From Pseudomonadota bacterium (GTDB lineage: Bacteria; Pseudomonadota; Alphaproteobacteria; Rhizobiales; Beijerinckiaceae): a stretch of DNA of 18,798 nt. The translations under genes and the position numbers were made by a program. The notes under the pieces were generated by a model that worked only from the letters and a program-made list of their open reading frames with translations, searched no databases and was not told where the DNA came from. Each line of letters starts with the position of its first letter. The stretch's first letter is position 1. Shown here one piece after another: positions 7,932 through 14,711 of the stretch. Where the stretch lies: NCBI GenBank assembly GCA_023386115.1, contig JAEWKL010000853.1, positions 1 through 18,798 on the forward strand, in the 5' to 3' direction.

Positions 7932-8159
7932 ATGGCCGACGACGGATTGGACGAGATCAGGATCACGACGGGAGAAGCGGGGGCGATCCTGCGCGCCGCG
8001 ACCGAGCGCGCGGCGGCCGCGAAGGCCGAGACCCTCATCCGACGGGCGCATTCCCGCGGTGCGGGCCTCGTGGTCGCCGTGACCGGCCGCGACGGCCAGG
8101 CCGTGCGCCGCCTCGAACTCTACCTCGCGGACGTCGTCTCCGATGTGGAGCGGTCCTGA
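7932..8159 (+). CDS. Hypothetical 75-residue protein
   Basis: A small soluble protein starting MADDGLDEIRITTGEAG, with no signal peptide or membrane segment. Residues ~14-40 are an Ala/Arg/Glu-rich helix (AGAILRAATERAAAAKAETL). They are followed by a basic turn and a beta-like GLVVAVTG, then an acidic amphipathic end. I do not recognise the family. The ATG at 7932 is chosen over a TTG at 7875 because the sequence between has no protein-like character; the ribosome site (CAGAG) is weak. It converges with the next gene across 18 nt and faces the FixK-box region on its left. Support is codon-position GC bias and the compact position, so it may not be a gene. Confidence 0.5.
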   Translation: MADDGLDEIRITTGEAGAILRAATERAAAAKAETLIRRAHSRGAGLVVAVTGRDGQAVRRLELYLADVVSDVERS

Positions 8160-8177
8160 ATCCCGCAGCGACCCTCA

Positions 8178-8714
8178 TCACCGTGCGGACGCTCGACCTT
8201 GGCGCTCGGAGCAGCGCCGGTAGGCGATGCCGGTCGGATCCTGGTCGCTGTAGTACCGCGTCAACGTTCCGTCCTTCGCGGGCGCCATGATGACCCTGAC
8301 GTCGTTGGAGGCGACGGCGTTCGCGCAGTCGAGGTCGAGATGGTCGCGGCCGTCGACGGTCCGGATCGACCGGACACGGCACGAGGCCATGGGCGTCCTG
8401 ATGCGTTGGCCGGAGACGATGAAGGCGGGAGCGAAGAGGTCGACCGGCTTGCGAAACGCCAGGCTTCGCCCGGCGGACGAGTACACCTCGGCGCAGTCGC
8501 GCCCGGCCAGAACCCAGGCCCCCTGGTAGCCCGAGAGGCCGGCCGGCGCAGCCGGCGCCGCCCCGGCCATGAGCAGGGATCCCATGAGCAGTCCCATGAG
8601 CCGTCCCATGAGCGGCGGGACCATCGGCGCGAGGCGCAAGCCGAGACCGGCGGTACGGATCCGGCTCCCATGCCGGCGCCTCGACGCCCGCTCGCTGCGG
8701 CTGGTGAATGCCAT
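8178..8714 (-). CDS. Hypothetical secreted protein with Met-Leu-Gly repeat signal peptide
   Basis: A 178-residue protein, or 148 if it starts at the Met at 8624. From the ATG at 8714 there is a long basic stretch (residues 1-30). It is followed by a hydrophobic signal segment PPLMGRLMGLLMGSLLMAG and an Ala-Pro-rich cleavage region near residue 58. The mature part starts LSGYQGAWVLAG and contains four Cys residues (RDCAEVY, ASCRVRS, DLDCANA, YRRCSE) that could form two disulfides, and a beta-rich pattern. It resembles small periplasmic proteins of unknown function in Rhizobiales; I cannot name a family. The start is uncertain: 8714 has GAGGG upstream but gives an unusually long n-region, while 8624 gives a textbook signal peptide without a clear ribosome site. 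Confidence 0.65.
   Translation of the reverse strand: MAFTSRSERASRRRHGSRIRTAGLGLRLAPMVPPLMGRLMGLLMGSLLMAGAAPAAPAGLSGYQGAWVLAGRDCAEVYSSAGRSLAFRKPVDLFAPAFIVSGQRIRTPMASCRVRSIRTVDGRDHLDLDCANAVASNDVRVIMAPAKDGTLTRYYSDQDPTGIAYRRCSERQGRASAR
8568..8615 (-). repeat. Short tandem repeat CATGAGC(A/C/G)G inside a signal peptide
   Basis: Four copies of CATGAGCNG start at 8568, 8583, 8595 and 8607, with spacings of 15, 12 and 12 nt. On the coding (minus) strand they give repeated Leu-Met-Gly units, each with an in-frame ATG. Copy-number change would alter signal-peptide length in multiples of four residues without a frameshift. Confidence 0.6.
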
Positions 8715-8987
8715 CGGCCCTCGGCTCCCTCATCCCCTGCGGCGGCTGCGCCTCTGCGCGGCTCCGGCTCGCAGGCTCCCGGATCGGCTCGCGGTGACGT
8801 CGCCGGCGGTAGGGCGCCCGCGCCCGTCCCGAAGCGGCACGCCAGGGCAAACCGGGAGCCTCCGATTGCGAATGCACACCCGTCCTCTGAAAAACCGGGC
8901 GGCCTGCGACGAGCCCGTCCTGGCTTTGACGTCACGCGGGAATCAGACAGTCTGGGGATGTTTGACGGTGGGGCGCCCGACGACATC

Positions 8988-9446
8988 CTAATACCAGTAG
9001 GATCTCCGATAATATACGCGAGGATATCCCCACCCGTAGCTGGAGCGCCAATAGACGCGCCTGTAGCCGTAGCGGTAGCCGGGGTACGAATAATACCTGG
9101 GCCAGCCATATCCCCTCCAGTAGACCCGGCGATAGGGGCGGTAATATCCGGGATAGGCATAATAGGCAGGACCGTAGGCCGGGTATCCATACCAGTATGG
9201 GTTGAGCGGAGCGGTGGCGGCCGCCGCGAGACCCAGGGCCCCGCCCACGATGGCTCCGGCCGCCAAGGCTCCGCCCCAGGCCGGTCCCCAGCCGTACCAA
9301 TGCGCGGATTGCGTGATCGATTGGCCGGCAATCTGCTCGCTGGACACGACCGGAAGCGGTCCGGCGCCGACCGGCACGACCGATCCCAGCGCAACGGCGG
9401 ATCCGAGCGTTCCCGCAGCGACCATTCTTCGCATTTCGAGAAACAT
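8988..9446 (-). CDS. Secreted tyrosine-rich protein with glycine-zipper-like segment
   Basis: A 152-residue protein. Residues 1-28 look like a signal peptide (MRRMVAAGTLGSAVALG onward, ending near GAG-PLP). A Gly/Ala hydrophobic segment at about 58-78 (GGALAAGAIVGGALGLAAAA) resembles a glycine zipper or membrane span. The last 72 residues contain 25 Tyr plus many Trp, Arg and Gly, with RRVYWR occurring twice (106-111 and 129-134). The end is YRRSYWY. The ATG at 9446 has GGGAGG 7 nt upstream. Tyr/Trp/Gly-rich exported proteins like this are common hypothetical proteins in Methylobacterium and Bradyrhizobium; function is unknown. Its upstream DNA is a strikingly AT-rich island with a TATAAT on its strand, so it probably has its own promoter. 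Confidence 0.8.
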   Translation of the reverse strand: MFLEMRRMVAAGTLGSAVALGSVVPVGAGPLPVVSSEQIAGQSITQSAHWYGWGPAWGGALAAGAIVGGALGLAAAATAPLNPYWYGYPAYGPAYYAYPGYYRPYRRVYWRGYGWPRYYSYPGYRYGYRRVYWRSSYGWGYPRVYYRRSYWY

Positions 9447-9477
9447 CGACAGCCTCCCGGTTTCGAGCGTCGCGTCC

Positions 9478-9492
9478 TTGATCCCCCTTCAA
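9478..9492. promoter_or_regulatory. Imperfect FixK-like inverted repeat (5-nt spacer)
   Basis: TTGAT-CCCCC-TTCAA lies 32 nt upstream of the tyrosine-rich gene start. The half-sites resemble a FixK/FNR box, but the spacing is one base too long and the right half differs at one base, so binding is doubtful. It is also very close to the start codon for an activator site. Confidence 0.2.
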
Positions 9493-9585
9493 AAAATACT
9501 TCACATGTATCTTATATATTTTATCTCGCATAGATTAAAATAAATAAATCGAGAATATTATACTAGTTTATTTACAGACATCCGA
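9488..9585 (-). promoter_or_regulatory. AT-rich island, probable promoter region of the tyrosine-rich gene
   Basis: About 100 bases are dominated by A and T inside an otherwise very GC-rich window, including TATATATTTTAT and AAATAAATAAAT runs. On the minus strand a TATAAT occurs at 9562-9557, about 110 nt upstream of the 9446 start. No good -35 lies 17 nt before it. AT-rich tracts with many T-A steps are the kind of target known for Ros/MucR-family proteins, and one such gene lies at 14712-15134. A direct link is speculative. Confidence 0.5.
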
Positions 9586-10063
9586 TCCATTGGCGCATTG
9601 ATGACCGAAGATCGATCAGATCAGAACACGTCGCGCAGACAGAAGCTTGATCGAAGAGGACATCTTTGCGTGTCGTCTCTCAGGCGGCCTGCGCGAGCTT
9701 GCCGGGCCACGGCGGCTATTCCGGAGATCTGATCCGGCCGGTCAGGCGAAGCGCGGCATGCCGGTCCGATCGCCGGACTGGCCCGCACTGACGGCCGCCC
9801 GGAGCAGCGTTTCGCCGGATCGCGGCACATCGGGGGCCGCTTGGTCCGTGTCCCACCGGATCAAGTCGGGAGCGCGTTTCCGGGCCACGATGACATGTCC
9901 GCATCGGCCCTTCGTCTCCCGCAGAAGGACAACGTGGCGGTCGCAGCCGCACGCGCCGCAATCCCGATTCTCAAGGGCCTCCCCGGCGTCGCCGAAGGTG
10001 CGAAGGGGCCTGCGCCGTCTCGGGGAGCCGCACGGTGCGGCCGATGTGCCGGGAGCGAAGGTG
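9586..10063. other. Intergenic region upstream of the TAXI gene, no supported gene
   Basis: Reading frames cross this stretch on both strands, but none has a plausible start, ribosome site and protein character together. A minus-strand frame around 9850-9990 reads like protein for about 45 residues (GCDRHVVLLRETKGRCG) but has no suitable start, so it may be a decayed gene fragment. Copy 2 of the 18-nt motif lies at 9645-9662. Confidence 0.4.
9645..9662 (+). repeat. 18-nt intergenic motif, copy 2
   Basis: GCTTGATCGAAGAGGACA, 16 of 18 identical to each of the copies at 7101 and 12984. It lies ~200 nt upstream of the tyrosine-rich gene (-) and ~400 nt upstream of the TAXI gene (+). Confidence 0.35.
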
Positions 10064-11473
10064 ATGATGGACGACGCAACACCCGCTCCCACCCGTCCCG
10101 ACCAGGCAGGGCTGGACCGCGCCGCGCCCGTCGTGCCGCCCCGGCGCAGATGGAACTGGGCCGCCGCCATCGCCGGGGTGCTGCTCGTCGCAGCCGCCGG
10201 GTTCGCGCTCGCGCATGTCTGGTCGCCCCATGCCGACCTGCGCATCACCACGGGCCCGCCCGGCAGCGCGGCCTACCGCTTCATCACCGCCTTCGCGTCG
10301 GTCTCCAAGGTCCAGCATCCCCGCGTCAACCTGCAGCTCGTGCAGGTCGACGGCCTCGCAGGGAGCGCCCAGGCGCTGGAGGAGCGCCGGACCGATCTCG
10401 CCATCCTGCGCAGCGACGCGGCGCCGCCCGCCAATGCACAGACCATCATGATCCTGCGCCGGGACGTCGTCGCCTTCGTCCTGCCGCCGCACAGCCCCGT
10501 CGACGCGATCGCGAACCTCGCGGGCCGGACGGTCGGCATCCCGTCCGGCCCGCTGCAGGCCGACAATGCCCGGGTACTCGACATGGTGCTGAGCTACTTC
10601 AACGTGCCCGCGAAGGCGGTCGGCAGGATGTTTCTGCCGATCGACGGCCTCGCCGAGGCCGCCAGGCAGAAGACGCTCGCCGCCATCCTGGCGATCGGCC
10701 CGATCGCTCCGGGCGAGGTCGTCGACGTCGTCGCCGCGGTCGCCCGTGCCACCCGGGGGACGCCGAAACTCCTCGCCCTCGACGAGGCGGAGGCCATGGG
10801 CAAGCGCTTCCCGGGCTTCGAGTCGATCGACGTCCCCGTCGGGGCGTTCCGGGCGAGACCCCCGACGCCGAGCGACAGCACCACCACGCTCGCGGTCACC
10901 TACCGCTTCGCCGCGTCGGAGCTGATGCCCAACGTGGTCGCGGCCGCGATCGCGCGCTCGATCCTGACTACGAAGGCCAAGCTCATGGCCGTCACGCCGC
11001 TCGCCGCCCAGATCGAGGCACCGGATCCCGACGACAAGAACTCGGTCCTGCCGCTCCATCCGGGCGTCGCGGCCTATCTGAGCAACGGCGACGAGAGCTT
11101 CTTCGATCAAGCGCAGCAATATGTCTATCTCGGCGGCCTGGTCGTCAGCCTCGCCGGCTCGCTCTTCGCGGCGGCGTCGAGCTACCGGACGCGCCGACGG
11201 TCGGAGCAGGACTGGCGGCCGGTCCAGCGGCTGGTCGAGATCGCCGACGAGGCGCCGCGGGCCACGCCGCCCGACCTGGCGGCGCTGGAGGGCGAGTTCC
11301 GAGGGCTCGTCTCGTGCGTCCTGGGCCGGTCTCCCGGCGGCCTGGACACCGACCGGCTGTCGGCCTTCTCGACCGCTGTCGCGCATGCCCGGCACGCCCT
11401 GGACGGTCGACGCGCCGCCCTGGGCGCCGAGACCACCTCCCGGCCCGCTGCACCCCGGGTCCGGTCCGGATGA
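10064..11473 (+). CDS. TAXI-family (TRAP-type) membrane-anchored solute-binding protein
   Basis: A 469-residue protein with an N-terminal transmembrane anchor (about residues 32-52) after a Pro-rich cytoplasmic start. The periplasmic domain begins LRITTGPPGSAAYRFITAF. That opening and the later LAGRTVGIPSGPLQADNARVLDMVL are characteristic of TAXI (TRAP-associated extracytoplasmic immunogenic) binding domains, which capture small organic anions. A second transmembrane segment at about 353-374 (YVYLGGLVVSLAGSLFAA) is followed by a ~95-residue cytoplasmic tail. This two-span layout differs from soluble TAXI proteins and suggests a membrane sensor or a tethered binding protein. No TRAP permease gene is adjacent, so the partner is unknown. 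ATG 10064 follows GGGAG at 10051-10055; GTG 10061 and ATG 10067 are alternatives. Confidence 0.85.
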   Translation: MMDDATPAPTRPDQAGLDRAAPVVPPRRRWNWAAAIAGVLLVAAAGFALAHVWSPHADLRITTGPPGSAAYRFITAFASVSKVQHPRVNLQLVQVDGLAGSAQALEERRTDLAILRSDAAPPANAQTIMILRRDVVAFVLPPHSPVDAIANLAGRTVGIPSGPLQADNARVLDMVLSYFNVPAKAVGRMFLPIDGLAEAARQKTLAAILAIGPIAPGEVVDVVAAVARATRGTPKLLALDEAEAMGKRFPGFESIDVPVGAFRARPPTPSDSTTTLAVTYRFAASELMPNVVAAAIARSILTTKAKLMAVTPLAAQIEAPDPDDKNSVLPLHPGVAAYLSNGDESFFDQAQQYVYLGGLVVSLAGSLFAAASSYRTRRRSEQDWRPVQRLVEIADEAPRATPPDLAALEGEFRGLVSCVLGRSPGGLDTDRLSAFSTAVAHARHALDGRRAALGAETTSRPAAPRVRSG

Positions 11474-11510
11474 AACGACGAGGCTTTGGGGCCGATGCCG
11501 CCGACCCGGC

Positions 11511-11552
11511 CCGGGATCCGCCCCCGGGATCCGCCCCGAGGACAGGATCCCG
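11511..11552. terminator. Direct and inverted repeats between convergent genes
   Basis: CCGGGATCCGCCCC occurs twice (11511-11524 and 11524-11537). The second copy pairs with GGATCCCG at 11545-11552 through CGGGATCC at 11525-11532, a perfect 8-bp stem with a 12-nt loop. It sits between the TAXI gene stop (11473, +) and the membrane protein stop (11589, -), where a bidirectional terminator is expected. No T-tract is present. Confidence 0.35.
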
Positions 11553-11588
11553 CCCGGGCGCGGCGGAGTGGGCGACGTCCTCGGCCTC

Positions 11589-12236
11589 TCACCTCGGCGC
11601 CGAGGGCGCATCCGGGCCCGGCGCCGCATCCGCGCGTCGCCCGGCGGACTCCATGAGGAGTGCGCGCAGCCACATCCCGCCGGTCGCGCGGTCGATCTCC
11701 CGGTAGGTGAAATAGGGGATCAGGGCCACGAACATGACCCAGGCGACGGAGGCGAGGCCGCGCGGGCCGCCCGCCATCTCCGGAAGGACGGCGCGCGGCG
11801 GCTTCCCATGCCAAGCCCCGACCAGCAGCTCCTCCAGCACGTAGGCGGCTACCAGGACCGCCGTGAACAGAAGCGAGCGGTACAGGATCGCGTAGGCGAG
11901 CGGCCCCTCCTCGAGGCGTCGCCCCACGGTGAGGGAGCCGAGCTTCGCCGCCTCGGCGACCAGCATGAACTTGGCCAGCACGAGGGCATTGATCAGGCCG
12001 AGCGCGTAGAAATGATAGCTCGGGAAATGCGGGACGTCCTCGTCCGCCCTCGCGTAGATGTTGACGCTGAACAGGATCAGGGTGCCGAAGATGACCAGGA
12101 GGTAGGCGGCGAAGCCGAGATAGCGTCCGGCCTCGTGGGCGGCTCGTCGCGCCAGGGACGGCGTCGGCGAGCCCTGGCCGGAACCGGCCCGGTCCCGCGG
12201 ATCGAGAGCGGCCTGTCGAGGGGATGAAGCGGGCAT
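11589..12236 (-). CDS. Four-helix integral membrane protein of unknown function
   Basis: A 215-residue protein with a Pro/Arg-rich N-terminal tail (1-35) and four likely transmembrane segments. These are GFAAYLLVIFGTLILFSVNIY (about 41-61), a FYALGLINALVLAKFMLVAEA span (about 76-96), YRSLLFTAVLVAAYVLEELL (about 118-137) and a SVAWVMFVALIPYFTYREI span (about 162-180). The short polar C-terminus ends PDAPSAPR. The conserved-looking ALVLAKFMLVAEAAKLG and LLFTAVLVAAYVLEELLVG segments resemble hypothetical membrane proteins I have seen in Rhizobiales, but I cannot name a family. ATG 12236 follows GGAG with an 8-nt spacer. It is convergent with the TAXI gene and about 150 nt downstream of the ferritin-like gene on the same strand; a hairpin lies between them, so co-transcription is uncertain. 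Confidence 0.8.
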   Translation of the reverse strand: MPASSPRQAALDPRDRAGSGQGSPTPSLARRAAHEAGRYLGFAAYLLVIFGTLILFSVNIYARADEDVPHFPSYHFYALGLINALVLAKFMLVAEAAKLGSLTVGRRLEEGPLAYAILYRSLLFTAVLVAAYVLEELLVGAWHGKPPRAVLPEMAGGPRGLASVAWVMFVALIPYFTYREIDRATGGMWLRALLMESAGRRADAAPGPDAPSAPR

Positions 12237-12347
12237 GGCTCGTTCTCCGAATGTCCCGTCGCCCCGCGCCTCAGCCGCGCCGCCGGCCGGCTCGCCCTCA
12301 CGAGCGCTGGCTCAAAGCTCGGCGGCACCATGATTGATGACCGAAGG

Positions 12348-12373
12348 CCCCGCGCCGGCCCTGCGGCGCGGGG
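12348..12373 (-). terminator. Hairpin after the ferritin-like gene
   Basis: CCCCGCGCC (12348-12356) and GGCGCGGGG (12365-12373) form a perfect 9-bp GC stem with an 8-nt loop. It lies 15 nt past the stop of the minus-strand gene. No T-tract follows, but the stem strength and position suit a terminator or attenuator before the next minus-strand gene. Confidence 0.4.
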
Positions 12374-12388
12374 CTCCGCCGGCCGGGC

Positions 12389-12892
12389 TCAGGCCGCGAG
12401 CTTGACCGCGTGCTTGCTCTCGATCGTGCGGCGGATCAGGCGGCCGGTCCGCTCGATGAAGGCCAGCTTGTCCGCCAGGCAGCTCTCCAGCAGGACACCG
12501 ACGCCGAAATGCCCGCTCACATCGGCCATGGCCACCAGGGCCCTGTACTCGGCGATGCGAAGGTGCATCAGGTGGTTGGCCTTGACGAGGATGAACAGGG
12601 CCTTGGCGGCAGGCGCCTGGATCTCGGCCAGCTCGCGCCGGAAATCTTCGACGAAGACCTCCTGCAGCCGGCCATTGGCGGTGATCGGCGTCTCGCCGAT
12701 GAGCTCGAAGCAGCGGTCGAGCGACTTGATGATCTTGTGCTGGATGAAGGCGCGCGACTGAAGCGCTTCCTGGATGGCCGGATCCTGCGCGACCTGGCTC
12801 AGCTCCTCGTAGACCTTCGTCGCCCGCTCCGCATGGTGCCGGGCATCGCTCAGCATCCGCACGAAGAGTTCCCTGGGTGTCTTGACCGGCAT
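12389..12892 (-). CDS. DUF892-type ferritin-like stress protein
   Basis: A 167-residue, almost entirely helical protein. The pattern TPRELFVRMLSDARHHAERATKVYEEL, then DPAIQEALQSR and a helix with IQHKIIKSLDRCFEL, fits the DUF892 (YciE/YciF) ferritin-like family. Members are small stress-induced proteins with a dimetal helical bundle. His and Glu residues in helix 1 (HHAE) and later helices (QHK, NHLMHLRIAEY) could be metal ligands; I cannot assign them with certainty. ATG 12892 is chosen because GTGGAGG lies 5 nt upstream; a TTG at 12910 is the only longer start. It is divergent from the universal stress protein gene, with 224 nt between. That region holds a FixK-type box ~160 nt upstream of this gene and copy 3 of the 18-nt motif ~92 nt upstream. 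Confidence 0.78.
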   Translation of the reverse strand: MPVKTPRELFVRMLSDARHHAERATKVYEELSQVAQDPAIQEALQSRAFIQHKIIKSLDRCFELIGETPITANGRLQEVFVEDFRRELAEIQAPAAKALFILVKANHLMHLRIAEYRALVAMADVSGHFGVGVLLESCLADKLAFIERTGRLIRRTIESKHAVKLAA

Positions 12893-12983
12893 GACAACCT
12901 CCACAGACAACCTCCACAGGCGACCCGGCCTTCCGCTATCTGCCCGGGCGCCACCGGGAGGCTAGGTCGCTTCACGAGGGCCC

Positions 12984-13001
12984 GCTTGATCGGAGACGAC
13001 A
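12984..13001 (+). repeat. 18-nt intergenic motif, copy 3
   Basis: GCTTGATCGGAGACGACA. It shares the first 12 bases exactly with the copy at 7101 and 16 of 18 bases with each other copy. It lies in the divergent region between the ferritin-like gene and the universal stress protein gene. Confidence 0.35.
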
Positions 13002-13045
13002 TTCCGTTCGCCGGCACCGACCGGGTCCGCGGAACCCGGCCGCCC

Positions 13046-13059
13046 TTGCGGTGGATCAA
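13046..13059. promoter_or_regulatory. FixK-type box upstream of the universal stress protein gene
   Basis: TTGCGGTGGATCAA fits TTG(A/C)-N6-(T/G)CAA. Its centre is about 64 nt upstream of the GTG start at 13117, so a class II position at -41.5 would leave a ~22-nt leader containing the GGGAGA ribosome site. The left half-site (TTGCG) is weaker than in the other boxes. Confidence 0.55.
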
Positions 13060-13116
13060 GGCGGCGCCTCCCGACCGGGTGGATCCTCGACGGATCTCAT
13101 CAGCGGGAGAGCAGCC

Positions 13117-13932
13117 GTGATCAAGGATCTGACGATCGTCGTCGACGGGGTGGGCCGGCGCGCCGCGCCGTACGGCATCAGGCTCGCGGCGCAATGCGAC
13201 GCCTGCGTCACCGCCGTGAGCGTCCTGCCGCTCGTGCCGTTCGAGACCTTCGCGCAGGCGGAGATCCGCTACGACCTGGTCGTGGCCGCCGAGCAGGACG
13301 CGCGCGAGCAGGCCGACGCGGCGGTCGAGGCCGTCGCCACCGCGGCGCGGGAGGCGGGGCTGTCCTGCGAGACGAGCGCGATCTGCACCTCGGCGCCGCT
13401 CGCGCCGCATCGCCTCGCCGGCTTCGTCCATCTGAGCGATCTCGTGGTGATCGAGCAGGCCGACGAGGCCGCGCCCAAGCCCGCCGACGCCTACCTGGAG
13501 GCCCTGCTGTTCGAGGGCGCACGCCCGATCCTGGTCGTCCCCTACATCCAGGAGGCACCGCCCCGGCACGCCGGCGCGGTCGTGGCCTGGGACGGCAGCG
13601 CGCCGGCGGCGCGGGCCTTGAGCGACGCGCTGCCGCTCCTGCGCCGCGCCGCCCGCGTCGAGCTCGTCAGCGTGACCGACGAGCCGGTGCCGGAGGCGAC
13701 GCGCTGGCGGGCGGTCCGCCATCTCGCCCGGCATGGGATCGAGGCCGTGTTCCACGTCATCCCGGGCGGCCTGCCGGCGGGCGAGGCCCTGCTCTCGCAC
13801 GTCGCCGATCGCGGGGCCGACCTCCTGGTGATGGGCGCCTACGGCCATTCGCGCCTGCGTCAGGCGATCCTCGGCGGGACCAGCCGGACGATCCTCGCCT
13901 CGATGACGGTCCCGGTGCTGATGTCCCGCTGA
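13117..13932 (+). CDS. Universal stress protein, tandem UspA domains
   Basis: A 271-residue cytoplasmic protein with two UspA-like domains (about 1-140 and 150-271). Domain 1 begins IKDLTIVVDGVG and has lost the clear ATP motif. Domain 2 begins AVVAWDGSAPAARAL and ends with MGAYGHSRLRQAILGGTSRT, the G-X2-G-X9-G-type loop that binds ATP, then VPVLMSR. Tandem Usp proteins accumulate under stress; in Rhizobiales and mycobacteria many are induced by hypoxia. The GTG at 13117 follows GGGAGA (13105-13110) with a 6-nt spacer; an upstream GTG at 13051 lies inside the FixK-type box and is not credible. The gene is followed after 100 nt by hsp20 with its own FixK-type box, so the two are probably separately promoted members of one regulon. 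Confidence 0.93.
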   Translation: MIKDLTIVVDGVGRRAAPYGIRLAAQCDACVTAVSVLPLVPFETFAQAEIRYDLVVAAEQDAREQADAAVEAVATAAREAGLSCETSAICTSAPLAPHRLAGFVHLSDLVVIEQADEAAPKPADAYLEALLFEGARPILVVPYIQEAPPRHAGAVVAWDGSAPAARALSDALPLLRRAARVELVSVTDEPVPEATRWRAVRHLARHGIEAVFHVIPGGLPAGEALLSHVADRGADLLVMGAYGHSRLRQAILGGTSRTILASMTVPVLMSR

Positions 13933-13942
13933 CCGGGCGCCT

Positions 13943-13956
13943 TTGATGCACCTCAA
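13943..13956. promoter_or_regulatory. FixK-type box upstream of hsp20
   Basis: TTGATGCACCTCAA fits TTGA-N6-TCAA. Its centre is about 83 nt upstream of the hsp20 ATG (14033). Activation at -41.5 would start transcription near 13991 with a ~42-nt leader. It begins 11 nt after the stop of the universal stress protein gene. Confidence 0.7.
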
Positions 13957-14032
13957 CGCGGGCGCATCGCGGTGGTGGCCTCCTTCGATCGGCCGGCTGT
14001 CCCGAGCCGGCACGAACCCTGAGGAGACCGCC

Positions 14033-14524
14033 ATGAACCTCAAATCCCTCCTTGCCTTCGGCGATCGCAGCGACGCGTCCGAGCGTGCGCTGCCGGCCGC
14101 GTTCCCGTTCCAGCGCGAGATCGACCGGATGCTGGGCGAGGTCTGGTCGGGCAAGGTCCTGTCGGGAATACCCGGCTTCCTCCAGGCCGGACCGTTCCCG
14201 CGAATGGACGTGATCGAGCGGGACGACCACATCGAGGTGACGGCCGAGCTGCCGGGCCTCGATCGCGGCGACGTGCAGATCGAGCTTGCCGACGACCTGC
14301 TCCTCATCCGCGGCGAGAAGCGCCAGGAGAAGGAGGAGACGAAGGGCGCCCGCAAGGTGACGGAGCGCAGCTACGGCGCCTTCTCGCGCACGATCGAGCT
14401 GCCGCCCGGCACGAAGCCCGAGGAGATCGATGCCCGGATGGACAAGGGCGTCCTGACCTTGAAGCTGCCGAAACCCAAGACCGCCGCCGTCACCCCGAAG
14501 GCGATCGAGATCAAGGCGGCGTGA
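14033..14524 (+). CDS. Small heat shock protein, Hsp20/alpha-crystallin family
   Basis: A 163-residue ATP-independent holdase chaperone that keeps unfolding proteins soluble. The N-terminal arm (1-55) has FPFQREIDRMLGEVW. The alpha-crystallin domain (about 56-150) starts PRMDVIERDDHIEVTAELPG and contains the L2/L3 region KEETKGARKVTERSYGAFSR. It ends with the family signature ARMDKGVLTLKLPK. The C-terminal I-X-I motif (I158-E-I160) that drives oligomer assembly is present. ATG 14033 follows GAGGAG (14021-14026) with a 6-nt spacer. A FixK-type box upstream rather than a visible heat-shock (ROSE or CIRCE) element suggests low-oxygen control. The aerobic or heat-induced housekeeping Hsp20 is probably elsewhere; that is inference. 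Confidence 0.95.
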   Translation: MNLKSLLAFGDRSDASERALPAAFPFQREIDRMLGEVWSGKVLSGIPGFLQAGPFPRMDVIERDDHIEVTAELPGLDRGDVQIELADDLLLIRGEKRQEKEETKGARKVTERSYGAFSRTIELPPGTKPEEIDARMDKGVLTLKLPKPKTAAVTPKAIEIKAA

Positions 14525-14711
14525 GGCGTGAACCGGCGACGGCGCTCACGGCACGAGCACCGCCGCCCCCTCGATCCCGGCCGGTGCGCCACGAGGGCCG
14601 CCCCGGCCTCCGCGGGGCGACAGACGCGGGTCCAGGTGGAGCCTCGACCTTGCCGAGCCGGTCAGCGGAACATACCGCCGGGGGCGGGCGTGACGGCCCG
14701 GGTCGCGGCGG

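Noticed and set aside
9742..9990. Minus-strand frame with a protein-like stretch (GCDRHVVLLRETKGRCG)
   Set aside because: About 45 residues look plausible, but no start or ribosome site precedes them, and the surrounding residues are random-looking. A gene remnant is possible but unsupported.
9841..11706. 621-residue plus-strand and 552-residue minus-strand open frames over the TAXI gene
   Set aside because: Both are shadows in other frames, with Arg/Gly/Pro- or Asp/Arg-rich translations and no domains, while the TAXI frame has clear family motifs and membrane segments.
13031..13060. Possible EcfG general-stress promoter upstream of the universal stress protein gene
   Set aside because: A GGAAC is present at 13031-13035, but no CGTT-type -10 follows at the 16-17 nt spacing.
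14649..14700. Possible EcfG promoter after hsp20
   Set aside because: A GGAAC occurs, but the -10 element is missing and no gene starts downstream on that strand.
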